Assembly (NCBI GenBank): GCA_023014365.1
Contig: JAEBUN010000004.1
Span: 868,001-932,000 of the forward strand
Source: Lepiota brunneoincarnata
Lineage: Eukaryota; Basidiomycota; Agaricomycetes; Agaricales; Agaricaceae
Reading direction: 5' to 3'
DNA length: 64,000 nt
Within the stretch, counting starts at the first letter, position 1, and every line of letters starts with the position of its first letter. The position numbers and the translations under genes are program-made. Positions 11,970-22,816 of the stretch are shown piece by piece. The notes beneath the pieces are model-generated. The model was not told where the DNA came from. It did no database searches and saw only the letters and a program-made list of their open reading frames with translations.

Positions 11970-14674
11970 TTATTGAGCAGTTCCCCCATGCTGATTGAGG
12001 ACTGAATCCTCCCAGTATCTCTTCGCCGCCTCGTCTGTATCCATCTCCTCCGCAAAGCGTTTCTGCGATTTCCACCAATTCTCCCAATATTCGTGCCAAC
12101 GTACAACTTGGGGATGTGCCTTGATTCTTGTTTGGGGTATCATAAATCCTTGAGCCATCAAATAATTGAAGAATGCAACTGACCTGGCTGGATCAAAATT
12201 AACAATCTGGAGTCCCTCCATTGACGTCGCACGAGATAAGGCCACATAAGCTATGGGTTATGATTTAGTTCCAGGCTCTCAATGATCGCATTCAATAGGC
12301 GGTACTACCTTGACCATGTTCGAATATACTTCGGCAATCGACCCTCACATAACTGAGAGTTTGCCCTTGAGATTTGTGCATTGAAATGGCCCAGGAGAGA
12401 ATGAGCGGCACCTGCATCCTATGCGCTTCGATATTGCCCATAAATCCCACCAATTCGAAGTTCACAGGTACACACAGAAGCTCCCGGCCGCAGAGAAATA
12501 GAACCAAGGGCCACCTCTCATCGGGAGCGAATTTGTGATTCGACAAGGGACGGAGGCTAGACGGCCGGTGGATCAGGTTGGGAACATTTTCGTAAAGGCC
12601 GGACAGTGGATGAGAAGTCTCTGAAAGTGGCCGTCTTGACTTAAGCGACAGTGTTTTTAACAGAGCCTTTTCTTCAGGTTCACCCTGCTCGCTTGGTGTG
12701 GCGATCCTGACCCATCTATCTTTTGCTTCACGAACAGTCAGAAAATCGATGACCTTTCCCATGCTTCCGTTGACCAGAACACCTTGCTCCACGTTCTATG
12801 AGTTAAATGTGCTGAGGGACCACAGTACAACCGGAGCCACAACCACAAACCTTGATCAACATTACTTGTGCACCGACCTGTTATCCATGTTAGCGGAAAG
12901 ACCAATCGCTTGAACAACAGACTTGCTTTCAAGGAGATTTTCTCGGGAGCAGTCGAATTCTTTTCTAACAAATGTGCAGCGGCCTCTGGAGGCACAGGTT
13001 TTCCGTCAACCGTCCAACCCGAACAATCCATCGTGACATAAGTGTGTCCATCTCCAGGCAAATCGTTGAGGCGCAGAGCATTGTATTTTGAAACTTCATC
13101 CCGTGTAGGGAACCTGATTTCATAAGAATGAAAATATTGATCACTGGGGGTACAAAACTCACAATGAAGCAGGCTCAAGCCCCCCATCACATACAAGCGG
13201 CCGCTCCAACTTTCGCAATAGAGCTGTCTGTTCCTGCGAAAGCCGACCCAATCTTGTGGAGGACAAAATATCAACAAAAACTATCCAAGGTCAGGCTCGT
13301 CTCTAGAGACCATGAACGCAGAACCTTACCACTATCCTTCTGCCTGAAGACTTGTTGCAAGAAATAAGGCATTGGGATGCATCGCCGCCAACTCTCTGCC
13401 AGAAAGGCGAATTGGCTGGGGGAACGAGGCCTGTAACTCTCCTTAGGAACAGGAGGCAACTGGAAGAAATCGCCAGTCAAGATTAACTACCGTTCTAATC
13501 TCAGTAACGTGTTATCTGTTTCAGTGCGTTATTGCCCTCACTTGAATGCCCCCAAAGGGCCACCCGCCACCCCGGATGTTACGCGCTATGTACTCCTTTC
13601 CTGTTGTTAGCGTGATTATATCGATCGAACAGAGAGGTACTCACAAGTTTGTCAAACAGTTCGGCCTCCAGCATAGAGACTAGTATTATGGATATTAGTT
13701 TATACCCCGATTGATTAAACTGAGCCAACACGCCTTCATCAATAATCAGTACCTCAGCGGACATCCATCGCTCCGTCGCACTCGAACCTCTAACCTTATT
13801 CAGTAGCTTTTCCGCTGGTTCTTTTCCTTGGCCAATCCCCGCATAAGAGTGAATCGTACGACCTCCGATAGCAATCGCAGCAATGCCTGTGGTCGCAGTA
13901 ATAGCAATGGCTCCCTCGGGCTTGACCTTGGCAAGCTCCGCAATTATTGCACGCAAAAGAACAGATTTTCCTGTACCTAGGAGAAGAGTAATGGGTCTAT
14001 CTCACTCTCTTATTTCCCTCATTGAATCGCTTACCTGCTGGTCCGGTAAAGAATACGCTTTGTCCCTTTTTCACCATGTCCATGACACCAAGTTGCTCTT
14101 CCGAAAGCATAATCTGCGGAGACACGGTTTGTTGAAATACCTTGAAACCGCTTTGTACACGCACCTGTGTGACATGGGATTCTTCCGAAAGCCCGAGATT
14201 CTCCTTGCCCTGTTGGTTTGGGATGGAACGAGGATTCGTGTGTCTACGGAGCACAGGCCTCCTTGGACTCGAAGGAACAGTCTGAGATTCTGGTCTGCCT
14301 TGTTTATCTACTGCATACTTAGTAAATAGAGTAGTCGTGCGGAACATAAACAGGCTTACTGCCAACAGATGATTCAGCAGCTGTAACTCCCCTCGCCGTG
14401 TCGAGCCAGCTCTGAGCTTCCTCCCTGGTGAAGAAACCTTTTCCACTCGAGCCACTAAAATGCAACATCTGCAAGTCCGTAAGGTCTCCAGTAGCCAGCC
14501 GGAGTTCCGTCAACTCACTGCATCCCGATACTTTGTAGTCATAATATATTAATGAGCGTCACGTCGGCTTGCGGCTGGCTCGTGTTAGCTTACCTTCTGC
14601 GCGGAGTCGGTCACGAATGGCGCATCACGACCGAAAAGTACAGCGTAGAATTTCTTCGTCGGTGTCCGTGGCAT
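11970..14674 (-). CDS. PIF1-like helicase with N-terminal viroplasmin domain, copy 1
   Basis: Start ATG at 14674 (MPRTPTKKFYAVLFGRDAPF). Residues ~8-70 match a viroplasmin / RNase H1 N-terminal domain: FYAVLFGRDAP, then after a 79-base intron GKGFFTREEAQSWL. Such domains bind RNA-DNA hybrids or dsRNA in known families. After a polar linker comes the helicase: LSEEQLGVMDMV, Walker A GPAGTGKSVLLRAI, TATTGIAAIAIGG, Walker [63 protein letters not shown] and YVALSRATS. These are the SF1B PIF1 motifs in order. With the introns proposed, no frame break was found. The intron 12878-12926 uses GCAAGT where copy 2 uses GTGAGT. A likely role is unwinding hybrids or G-quadruplex DNA; this is inference. 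Confidence 0.85.
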
Positions 14675-15045
14675 GTACAAGTGTGTTTCAACATGCTGGT
14701 CCTGAGGTCTTCTCTACCCCCAGCCGTAACACGTCAATTCAATAGTATCATGTGACCGTGTTCCAGCTCAGCCGCGTACATATTGCACAATACTTACACA
14801 TATCATCTGGTCGCCTCGAAATCTGACGAATCCAACTGAGCAGCTCAAGGCCTCCCGACCACATTGAGATATAGTAAATCATAGGCATCACATGCTTATA
14901 GTATTCAAGAACCATCTATTCTTTCCTACTGAGCAATGGTCCCACTCCAATTGTTTTGATCAGTGTCTTCCCTAATTACCAGTGCTTATGGGTAGATTAT
15001 CCTTTATTTAATATTCAGAGCCTCTCGACCTATTCGCCTCATCGA
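14675..15045. other. Spacer between PIF1 copies 1 and 2
   Basis: No gene was recognised in these 371 bases. ATCATGTGACCGTG at 14747-14760 lies about 75 bases upstream of copy 1 and recurs upstream of the other two helicase copies. The rest is AT-rich with no clear repeat. Confidence 0.4.
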
Positions 15046-17491
15046 CTAGGCAAACCCTGGAATCTCAGCATTATACAAATCAAAAATCTCTCCATCATCT
15101 GCGCAGCCCTCCACAAGGAGATCATCAACCCAGCTGAGGTCGGCAGCCACCTCTTCGAGGAGACGCCTTTCTGACTCCCATCTTTCCTGCCAAAAAGTGT
15201 GCCACTGCAAAACTATCGGGTCAACTTGCACCCTAAAGAGGTTTTATACCCTTAGCAGAGGGCGATATCTCCAGGGGCAAAGGATACTACCTATCTGGTC
15301 TGAAATTGACCACCTGAAGCCCTTCCATTGACGTTGCACGAGACAAGGCCACATACGCTACAGAATCTCAGTTAGAAGAACCTCTGACAAAGAAGTTATG
15401 AGAATTAAAGCACCTTGGCCATTTGAGAATATATTCTCAAAATCAACCTTTACCAAATCCAGTGTCTGCCCTTGGGACTTGTGTATCGTGATGGCCCAGG
15501 ATAGAATGAGAGGCACCTGTACTCGCCGGGCCTCAATGTTTCCCATGAAACCTTTGTGTTCGAAATACACCGGTGCACAGAGAAGTTCTTGCCCATTGGA
15601 AAATTGCACCAAGGGCCACTTCGTGTGGTGTGGGGGAACATGGCTTGTGATATCATAGAGGATAGTCGGGCGTTGGGCAAGTTCCGGGTCAGTTTCGATA
15701 TCTTCTGAGTACATGCTCCTCAATATAAGTACGATGCTCGTATGGGGGCGGTTGTGCAGGTGGACCCTTGACGTCGTCATCCTGGTCATAATCCAGTCCA
15801 TCGTATGATTCCCAGCTGTCTTCATCTGCGTCACCACCGCCCGGAGTTGAAATCCTAATAGTCCTTTTCTGGGCCTCGCCTATGGTCAAGAACTCCGTCA
15901 CTCGCCCTATACTCCCATTCACTAATACACCTTGTACAACATTCTGCGTGGAAATAGCCAATAGGCAGATCAATATATGCATTTTACTGGAGAATGACCA
16001 TACCTGTATGAGCATGACTTGAGCTCCAACCTGAAAAAAAGCTTCAACAACATGTAGCCTGACTGTAAGGGACTCACCTTCAATTTGATCGTTTCGAGAG
16101 CCTGTGTGCCAGTATCAAGGAGGTCCTTAGCTCTTTTACGGTCCACTGGAACTCTAAAAACGTCCCAACCAGCACTATCCATTGCAAAGTAGGTCATGGA
16201 CAGTCCTTGGAGGAGTTCCAGCTGGTGGTTGTTATGCCATGCAACTTCACGACGACGTGGTAATCTTTGAATACCAAGTGGGCAAGACACAACCTGAAAC
16301 AAAAAGTGGCTTACAACAAAGCAGGTTGGATATCTGTAGCACAGCTGAGTGGTCTCCCTAGACCCCTTAACACCTTTATTTGATGTTCATTCAAGCACCC
16401 GAGGCGTGTGGATGATAAGATATCGATAAACACTACAAGAGGCAGATAATTCAGTCTCCATGTTGGCATATCCTCAGAACATACTATTATCTTTCTGACG
16501 GAAAACCTTCTGCAAAAAACAGGGCTGGGGAATACAAACCTCCCAGCTTTTTGCGTTGAACACATAGTCCACAGGGGTTGAATGCCCCTTGGCGGCAACA
16601 GGTGGCAGCTGAAAGAAATCTCCAGCCAATACTAACTGTGGCGATAAGAAGCTCAGCTAATTCGCCTGGAATTGTACCGCCGAACCTCACCTGGATACCC
16701 CCGAATGGCTTATGCGATTTTCGGACAAATCGAGCAATATATTCCTGTAATACAGGTAAAAGGGCGGACGAGGTCATACAGTATATTACAGACCACTCAC
16801 AAGCTTGTCAAAAATCTCAGCCTTCATCATTGAGACTTGGAGACATCATGAGCATGTCAGCTGCATTACACACGGAATGCTCAGGAAGGCTGTTCACTTT
16901 CGTCGATAATCCAGACTTTCGTGCTTCGCCATCTTTCACGTAACTTCCGTGAGCGTCGGATCCTCGAAGCCAACTGCTCGGCGACCTCCTTCCCGTACCC
17001 AATTCCAGCATACGAATGCAACGTTTGCCCACCAATCGCCAGAGCCGCGATGCCGGTTGTCGCAGTAACAGCGATCACTTCCGGCAGGTTTGGTTCTCAC
17101 CAATTCCTCGACAATTGCTCTCAGAAGCACCGATTTTCCCGTTCCTAAATAAAAGGGACTCTTAGGAGGGCGCAATGGCTGTCAGTGGATAGGGGTGTTG
17201 ACCTGCCGGACCAGTGAAAAAAACGTTGCCTCCTAGCTTAACGGTTTCTAAAACATTTCTCTGCTCATCGGAAAGTACAGTCCGCAGCCGTGGCGGTGGT
17301 TGGATCATTGCAGGCAGCCTATCAGCTGCATTCTCTGCACGGCGACTGGGCCCATCCTGTGTTTCCTTTTCGATCGAAGATTCTACCATATCTGTCCGCA
17401 GCCACATTATTGTAAGTTCACCCTCAGGTAAACAACAGAATTTATTTGTTACCACGATAGAAGGCCGAAATCGCTTGATCGATTCTTGCAA
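15046..17491 (-). pseudogene. PIF1-like helicase, copy 2, with a frame break
   Basis: Tandem neighbour of copy 1, same strand. The PIF1 motifs are present in order: [116 protein letters not shown] and ALSRATSMEG. Between LVRTKPAG and VIAVTATTG the frame moves by one base at about 17079-17085 (GGAAGTGATC where GGAGTGATC would fit). The gap is too small for an intron, and copies 1 and 3 have no extra residue there. A second frame change near 15700-15770 can be explained by a weak intron. The 5' exons are unresolved: 17491 is only the limit of the readable exon, and no viroplasmin motif was found upstream. It is called a pseudogene because of the break, but a consensus sequencing error would restore it. 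Confidence 0.7.
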
Positions 17492-17852
17492 GCCAGAGAG
17501 GACGGCTCAGTAGGGGAGATGAATACGGAGGTGCCCTGGAACACGTGTGCGACCACCGAATTTAAATCATGTGACCGCGAATTGGTTTGCCATCTACAAG
17601 CGTCGGTTGCTCATCGGTCAGGTTTTGCATGCTGTCCACGTTACTCGCATACTTCTATTACAGTACAAGCGAGCCTGGTGTCTGTGTGTGAGTAGACCCA
17701 TCTGCGCGAAAGTGATGATTCCCAGTATCGGTGCCCAGGCACCAGGCAATCGCCATTCACCCGGCGCGAACCTAAAATTAGATGTTACTATATCTAAGGA
17801 CATCATGTGATCGCGAAACGGTGGGACCTACTTGTTCTTTGCGTGTGCGTAT
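17492..17852. promoter_or_regulatory. Divergent region of PIF1 copies 2 and 3 with direct repeat
   Basis: ATCATGTGACCGCGA at 17566-17580 and ATCATGTGATCGCGA at 17802-17816 form a direct repeat with one mismatch, 221 bases apart. The palindrome ACACGTGT (CACGTG core) lies at about 17541-17548. No coding segment was recognised. The repeated element also occurs upstream of copy 1, which points to a shared promoter element. Confidence 0.45.
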
Positions 17853-20229
17853 ATGCCCAAGGCGCAGAAACAGAAATACTACGCCGTTGCCGTAGGAAGG
17901 GATGCTCCTAACATATGCCTATCATGGGAGGAGGTATGAAGCGATATTTCCTTGGGATGGCAATAGAACTGACGAAGCCTATTTGCAAATAGTGCTCCAA
18001 AATGGTGAGTAAGCCTCACTTGTTCATCTATCTCCAACATTCAACAATAACCCGGGAAGGTTACTCGTTATCCACGTGCTCTTCACCGTAGCTTCAAGCA
18101 CCCGAGCCGAAGCTGAAGAATGGCTAGCCTGTAACTCTTGTATCACTTCTAAATGAAACCATTCCTGACTTTGTCTCACAGCGAAAGCAGATATCACTGC
18201 TCTGCATGCCACATTGCCTCCCGGAGTTGCAGGCAAGACAAGAGGATTACCCTTTTCAAGCGGTTCTGATGACGAGGCGCTCCCAAATGACGCTCCGGAT
18301 CGGCGGTACGCTGAGTCTACCCAATCGGGTCCATCAGTGGCTCTGTCCCCAGAACAAAGTGCAGTCCTCGCCAGGGTCAAGGAAGGAAAGAATGTTTTCT
18401 TCACTGGCTCAGCAGGTGGATAGACGCGATCATCCTTCATGACGTCCGTTAATCGCCTGAATATAGGCACTGGAAAATCTGTCCTCCTTAGAGAAATTAT
18501 CAAGCTTCACGATGGATCTAGTTCCAGCGTCGCTATCACCGCTTCAACAGGCATCGCTGCTGTGAACATTGGTGGATGCACATTGCACTCCTGGGCTGGA
18601 ATTGGTCTAGGAAACGAGCCGGTCAAACAATTTGTAGGAAGGGTTCGACACCAGATGGTTTATGAGAGCTTGTTGGATCGTTGGCAGGAGGTTAGAACGC
18701 TAATCATTGACGAGAGTAGGTTGCTTGAGTACCTCTTGCCTTTACTACGCTTGACCCCAGAGAAACCCAGTTTCAATGATAGACGGACGACTGTTCGACC
18801 AGCTTGTGAGAATCCTCCTTCCAACTCCAGCTATCCCACAGCCAATGATATAACAGGAACATATAGCCCGTGAACTCAGGGACTCCACGGCTCCCTTTGG
18901 TGGCATTCAGGTCCGGTGCAACGTTAAATCACATAATTTTCGAATAACCTAATAATCACCCTCCAGCTTGTACTCTGTGGTGACTTTTGTCAACTTCCTC
19001 CAGTACCCAGTAAGGATGAAAAGGGAAAAGAAGTCCCTGCAAAGTTCGCCTTTGAAGCCCAGTCCTGGGACTCATGCATTGGTGCACCGATGATGCTTAC
19101 CAAGGTGTTCCGTCAAAAAGATCAAAGTACAGAAATTTCAAAGACGCAGATTACCCACTGACCTCCATCGTGACCAGCCTTTGCCAACATGCTCAACGAA
19201 ATGCGCTATGGCCGCATGGGCGAGTCTACCATCCAAATCTTCGAGAGCCTGTCTCGACCCGTGACTATATACCGACGGAATCGAGCCTGCAGAGATGTAC
19301 ACCAACGCTTTTGCCCGACTTTAGAGCTTCGCACTAATCGGCCGAGTCTCCAGATTTTCAACCCGATACGAAGTCAATAGCGCCAACCAACAGCGACTCC
19401 AACAACTCCCAACTGAACCCCAGACATACGAAGCCCAAGACTGGGCTGGGGTCGACTCTAAGGGCCAGCGAATATCAAGGGAACGCATGTCCCAACTGCT
19501 TGACCGGCTTGTGGCACCTCGGAAGCTCATAGTTAAAGTCGGAGCTCAAGTTATGTTAATCAAAGTACACCCGACTATTAAATTTTCTCATCAGACATCA
19601 GAAGTTAACCCATTCCTCTAGAACCTGGTACAAGGGGTCCTTGTCAATGGCTCCATAGGCCAAGTCATCCGGCTTGTCACACCCCATGAAGCCCAAGCTT
19701 CCCGGACTGAGATTGCCAAAACTGAGTCCAAGGAAGACAAAGACGAGGGGAATCGAAGTAACCAGGATGTTCCACAGGAGCTCATGAAATCAGAGTGGAA
19801 ATGGCCGGTGGTCCGGTTTACCAATGGCAGGCAGCTTATGGTGATCCCCACAGAATTTACAATCAACAACGCCGATGGAGAAATGGAGGCCCGAAGATTA
19901 CAGCTGCCGCTGATCTTGGCTTGGGCACTTAGTGTGCACAAGTCGCAGGGACAGACACTGGAGAGGGTTAGGGTAGATTTGAGAAGGACATTCGAGAGGG
20001 GACAAGCATATGTCGCCCTCTCTCGGGCCACAAACATGGAACACCTCCAGGTTCTTAATTTTCAACCACAAAAGTGGGTCCTGTTCTGGAACTTGTGCTC
20101 TGGTGCTTAATGCTGAACAACCTCCTTGGCAGGGTTATGGCAGACCCCAAAGTCCTCGCATGGTACGGCTCGAATGTGAATATGCTGGATGACCATAGCG
20201 ACAACGACTTGGGATCAGGGAGACATTGA
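17853..20229 (+). pseudogene. Viroplasmin-PIF1 helicase, copy 3, with two frame breaks
   Basis: Start ATG at 17853. The viroplasmin-like N-terminus reads KYYAVAVGRDAPNICLSWEE and continues over a 12-base mini-exon (CSKM), then VTRYPRALHRSF and STRAEAEEWLA. The last two pieces are in different frames (one extra base near 18093-18097), although an alternative donor GTAAGC with acceptor CACCGTAG would skip the break. The helicase follows: [120 protein letters not shown] and VMADPKVLAWY. A second extra base at about 19265-19275 breaks SRPVT / YTDGIEPAE. The last exon ends with TGA at 20227-20229. It lies inverted relative to copies 1 and 2. Confidence 0.72.
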
Positions 20230-20412
20230 GGTCTTCGATGAGCACTACCACTGAATGTGACAGATTTTCATTCACCGCTGTTTTCTCATACACATGTCCT
20301 GATCATTAACTTGCCCTTACAATAGCAGACTACAATACACTATAAACACATGACGGCTGGATGGAGAAAGGGCATAGAAGTCCCGAGAAGATCAGTATAG
20401 GAGAAGTCCAAC

Positions 20413-22290
20413 TCAAATCACTTCGACGAAATTAGCGGGGAAGGCACCTTCCCTGTTGTGCACTCGGCCGGTCCACCTGGGTCCTAGTAAACATGTCGCA
20501 CAGGGTAGCAAACAACAAAATCATACCAATCATTCGTGCTGTCGCTTTTCTTGGTCACAGTAATCACCTCACCTTTGGCGAACGAGAGGTCTCCCTCCTG
20601 GACACGTGATACAAGTTAAATGCGACAGCTAATCAGCATTCTGCGCGACAGGTCTCACCTCTACCGCCCTAAAATTGAACAACGCAATCGCACGAGCGAC
20701 ACCCTCCCCGGACACAAGAGGCCGCGTCAACTCGGGTTTGGGCTTAATATATGAATGATGCTGACTCGACCTTTGCTGGGTATCAACGGGTGAGGAGTAG
20801 AGATCGTCATCGGAGCTATGCATAGGGCCGGCTAAACACTGAGACTGGGAGGGGGGCGCTCCGTCTCCTGAAGATTCGGGCCTGTAAGGAGCGCTGTACC
20901 CATAGAGACCTCCACCGAAGGAGTTAGAACGCGGTACGTGGGCTCGGGAAGATGCTGAGGCAAATTCCGCTGCATGACCACCGCTAAAGGGATCGTCGAG
21001 ATCATCGATGAGTGAGCCGGTCTTGCTCGTGAGTATCGGCTGGCTGGTAGAGCTGTAGGTCGAACGTCGCTGAAGACCTGGACCGCCTCCAGTCCCTCTT
21101 TCGAAAGGTTTTGCGCTCCAGCCGTCAGACTCACGAGATGCCGGATTCACCGAGTCATCAGAGAAGTACGATCCGCCTTCCTTGCTCACACCCCAGTGTG
21201 GGGGCGGGAACGCTGGCTTTTCTTTCTTCCTTCTCAAGAATGAAGGTGTACGAGAACGGGAGCCCGAAGGTGTGCTTGGCTGGGAATCCGGTCCTGCGAA
21301 TGCATAACCGGGGTCTGGGGAGCGATTGTGCTCGTCATGTATCCATTCCCTCGTACCGGGCATACCGGTGCAGGTCTCGAGAGTCTTGGTGAGTGATTCA
21401 GCCCATGAAGGTGGATCTACCATGCCGCTGAGGAGCATCCTGACGGTGACCGGAGAGTTGTAGGCCTGAGCGTTTGCATCTTGACGTTCGACAATGACTG
21501 AACCCTCGACAGAGATGCCTCCAAAGAGACCCCGCGTTTTCGAGTAGCTGTACCTGTGTCGCAAAAGGTAATCAGGCAGGGAAGCCAAGTATATTTCGAG
21601 GTAAACCCTACATGGCGGCAACCTTCCCGCCAGAGCTCACGGACCCAATGGCCTCGCCGTTTCTTCCGAGGGGGCCGAGTGCAATACTAAGGTTCCCTCC
21701 TAGTGTCAGAGAACCTGCTGCCATGAACGATCTCTGAAGCATAACGATCAGTTCTTGGTCACACGAGGTGTGATACAAGGTTTTTGCGTACAATGGCCTA
21801 GGTAGGACTATAGAGTGAGCACCTTGGAAGCAGGCAGTTTTAGTGTCAACTTACTGCACGAGTGTTCAAGACCACAAGAAAATCTGTTACTTCTGCACCC
21901 ACCTGGCCGCCAACCCCAACACCTGCGGTACCTATGGCACTTGGGGCCGACCATCCTAGCAGAGCGTCAATGGCGAGGGAGGGTCGTGTTAGTGCTGTCT
22001 ATAGACCTACTTCCGTCCTCGAGTTTAGCGATGACGACTCCACTCCCAGCTCTCGCAGAAAAGACGAAGCCGGCTTTGACAACGGTGAATATTGCAAACC
22101 CTTTTGCATTTTGGAGCACAGTTCGTGGTACTACGCCGTCCAAGCCATTGTTTCTGCTGTCAACGAATGATTGAACTTGGGGGATGGGTGAGTTGCAAGG
22201 TTAAATGGGTTGGATAGAACACACACATATTTTTGCAGCCTTTGCACATTCTTTGGACAGGGGCTGGGGCAGAGGAGTGTTGAGTTTCAT
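20413..22290 (-). CDS. YSC84/LSB3-like SYLF and SH3 domain protein
   Basis: Start ATG at 22290 (MKLNTPLPQPLSKECAKAAK). The SYLF (DUF500) domain runs over the first ~240 residues, with GVVPRTVLQNAKGFAIFTVV, FVFSARAGSGVVIA, WSAPSAIGTAGVGVGGQVGA, FMAAGSLTLGGNLSIALGPLG and YSKTRGLFGGISVEG. A long Ser/Pro/Gly-rich middle follows. A C-terminal SH3 domain is built from ARAIALFNFRAVE, EGDLSFAKGEVITV and NDWWTGRVHNREGAFPANFVEVI, with the ALYDF-like, WW and P-x-N-F/Y landmarks. The stop is at 20413-20415. In yeast this family binds actin and Las17/WASP and acts in endocytic actin patches. An intron splits the two Trp of NDWW. Frames agree throughout. Confidence 0.92.
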
Positions 22291-22816
22291 GTGAAGGGCA
22301 ACGAGTCTCCGCAGCAAATCAAGGAACCCCTTATCTAATCTTTGTGGCTCGATTATGTCAGCATTCTATTTTTGCAGCCAAAAAACTGGTCCTCGACGGA
22401 GCCGCACAGGGTCAATGGCCGACCGCCCACGAGGCCTTTTCAGCCTGTTCGTCAGCGCCCAACACGGTACGGTCGGTTGCATCCCCCCCGCCGTCCTAGC
22501 TCATCAGCGGTCGTCAAACTTTTTTGCGCCCTCCCATCTTCCTTCCCGGTATTAAAGGAGCCTCAGTTTTAAAAGACGGCCTGGACCCAGGCACCGCCAC
22601 GTTTGAGCAGATCTGCCACAGCTGCCAAACCATCGACTTGGAAGGCTGCGCCCGTGGCCGCTGTATCAGTACCTGAGCGAGTCGGGTTAACACTGCAAAT
22701 CCGCTTTCTTACCACCAACCCACACAATCTCTCCCCCCCTCCCTCCAGTCGGTCACAATGTCCTATCGCTGCAGTTCTCACTGGCTGCAAGTAGTCTTGC
22801 TCTGGAGCTGTCACAC
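22291..22816. promoter_or_regulatory. Divergent promoter region, YSC84-like and surface protein genes
   Basis: No independent gene was recognised. The 3' end (about 22740-22816) could hold an unspliced or upstream coding exon of the surface protein, since a hydrophobic Leu/Ala-rich frame (SLAASSLALEL) runs into its ATG. The rest is C-rich sequence typical of a fungal 5' flank. Confidence 0.35.

Noticed and set aside
17618..17810. Open frames on both strands between helicase copies 2 and 3
   Set aside because: No PIF1 or viroplasmin motif and no splice link to either copy; they lie in the divergent promoter region.
18092..18130. Splicing (donor GTAAGC at 18010, acceptor CACCGTAG) as full explanation for the copy 3 N-terminal frame break
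   Set aside because: It restores the frame but removes residues (VTRYPRALHRSF) that align with the viroplasmin domain, so an extra base fits better; it does not touch the second break near 19270.
11970..20229. Helitron transposon as explanation for the PIF1 cluster
   Set aside because: No Rep nuclease domain, no AT target context with CTRR-type end hairpin and no fused Rep-helicase frame was seen; the genes have host-type introns and a viroplasmin domain.
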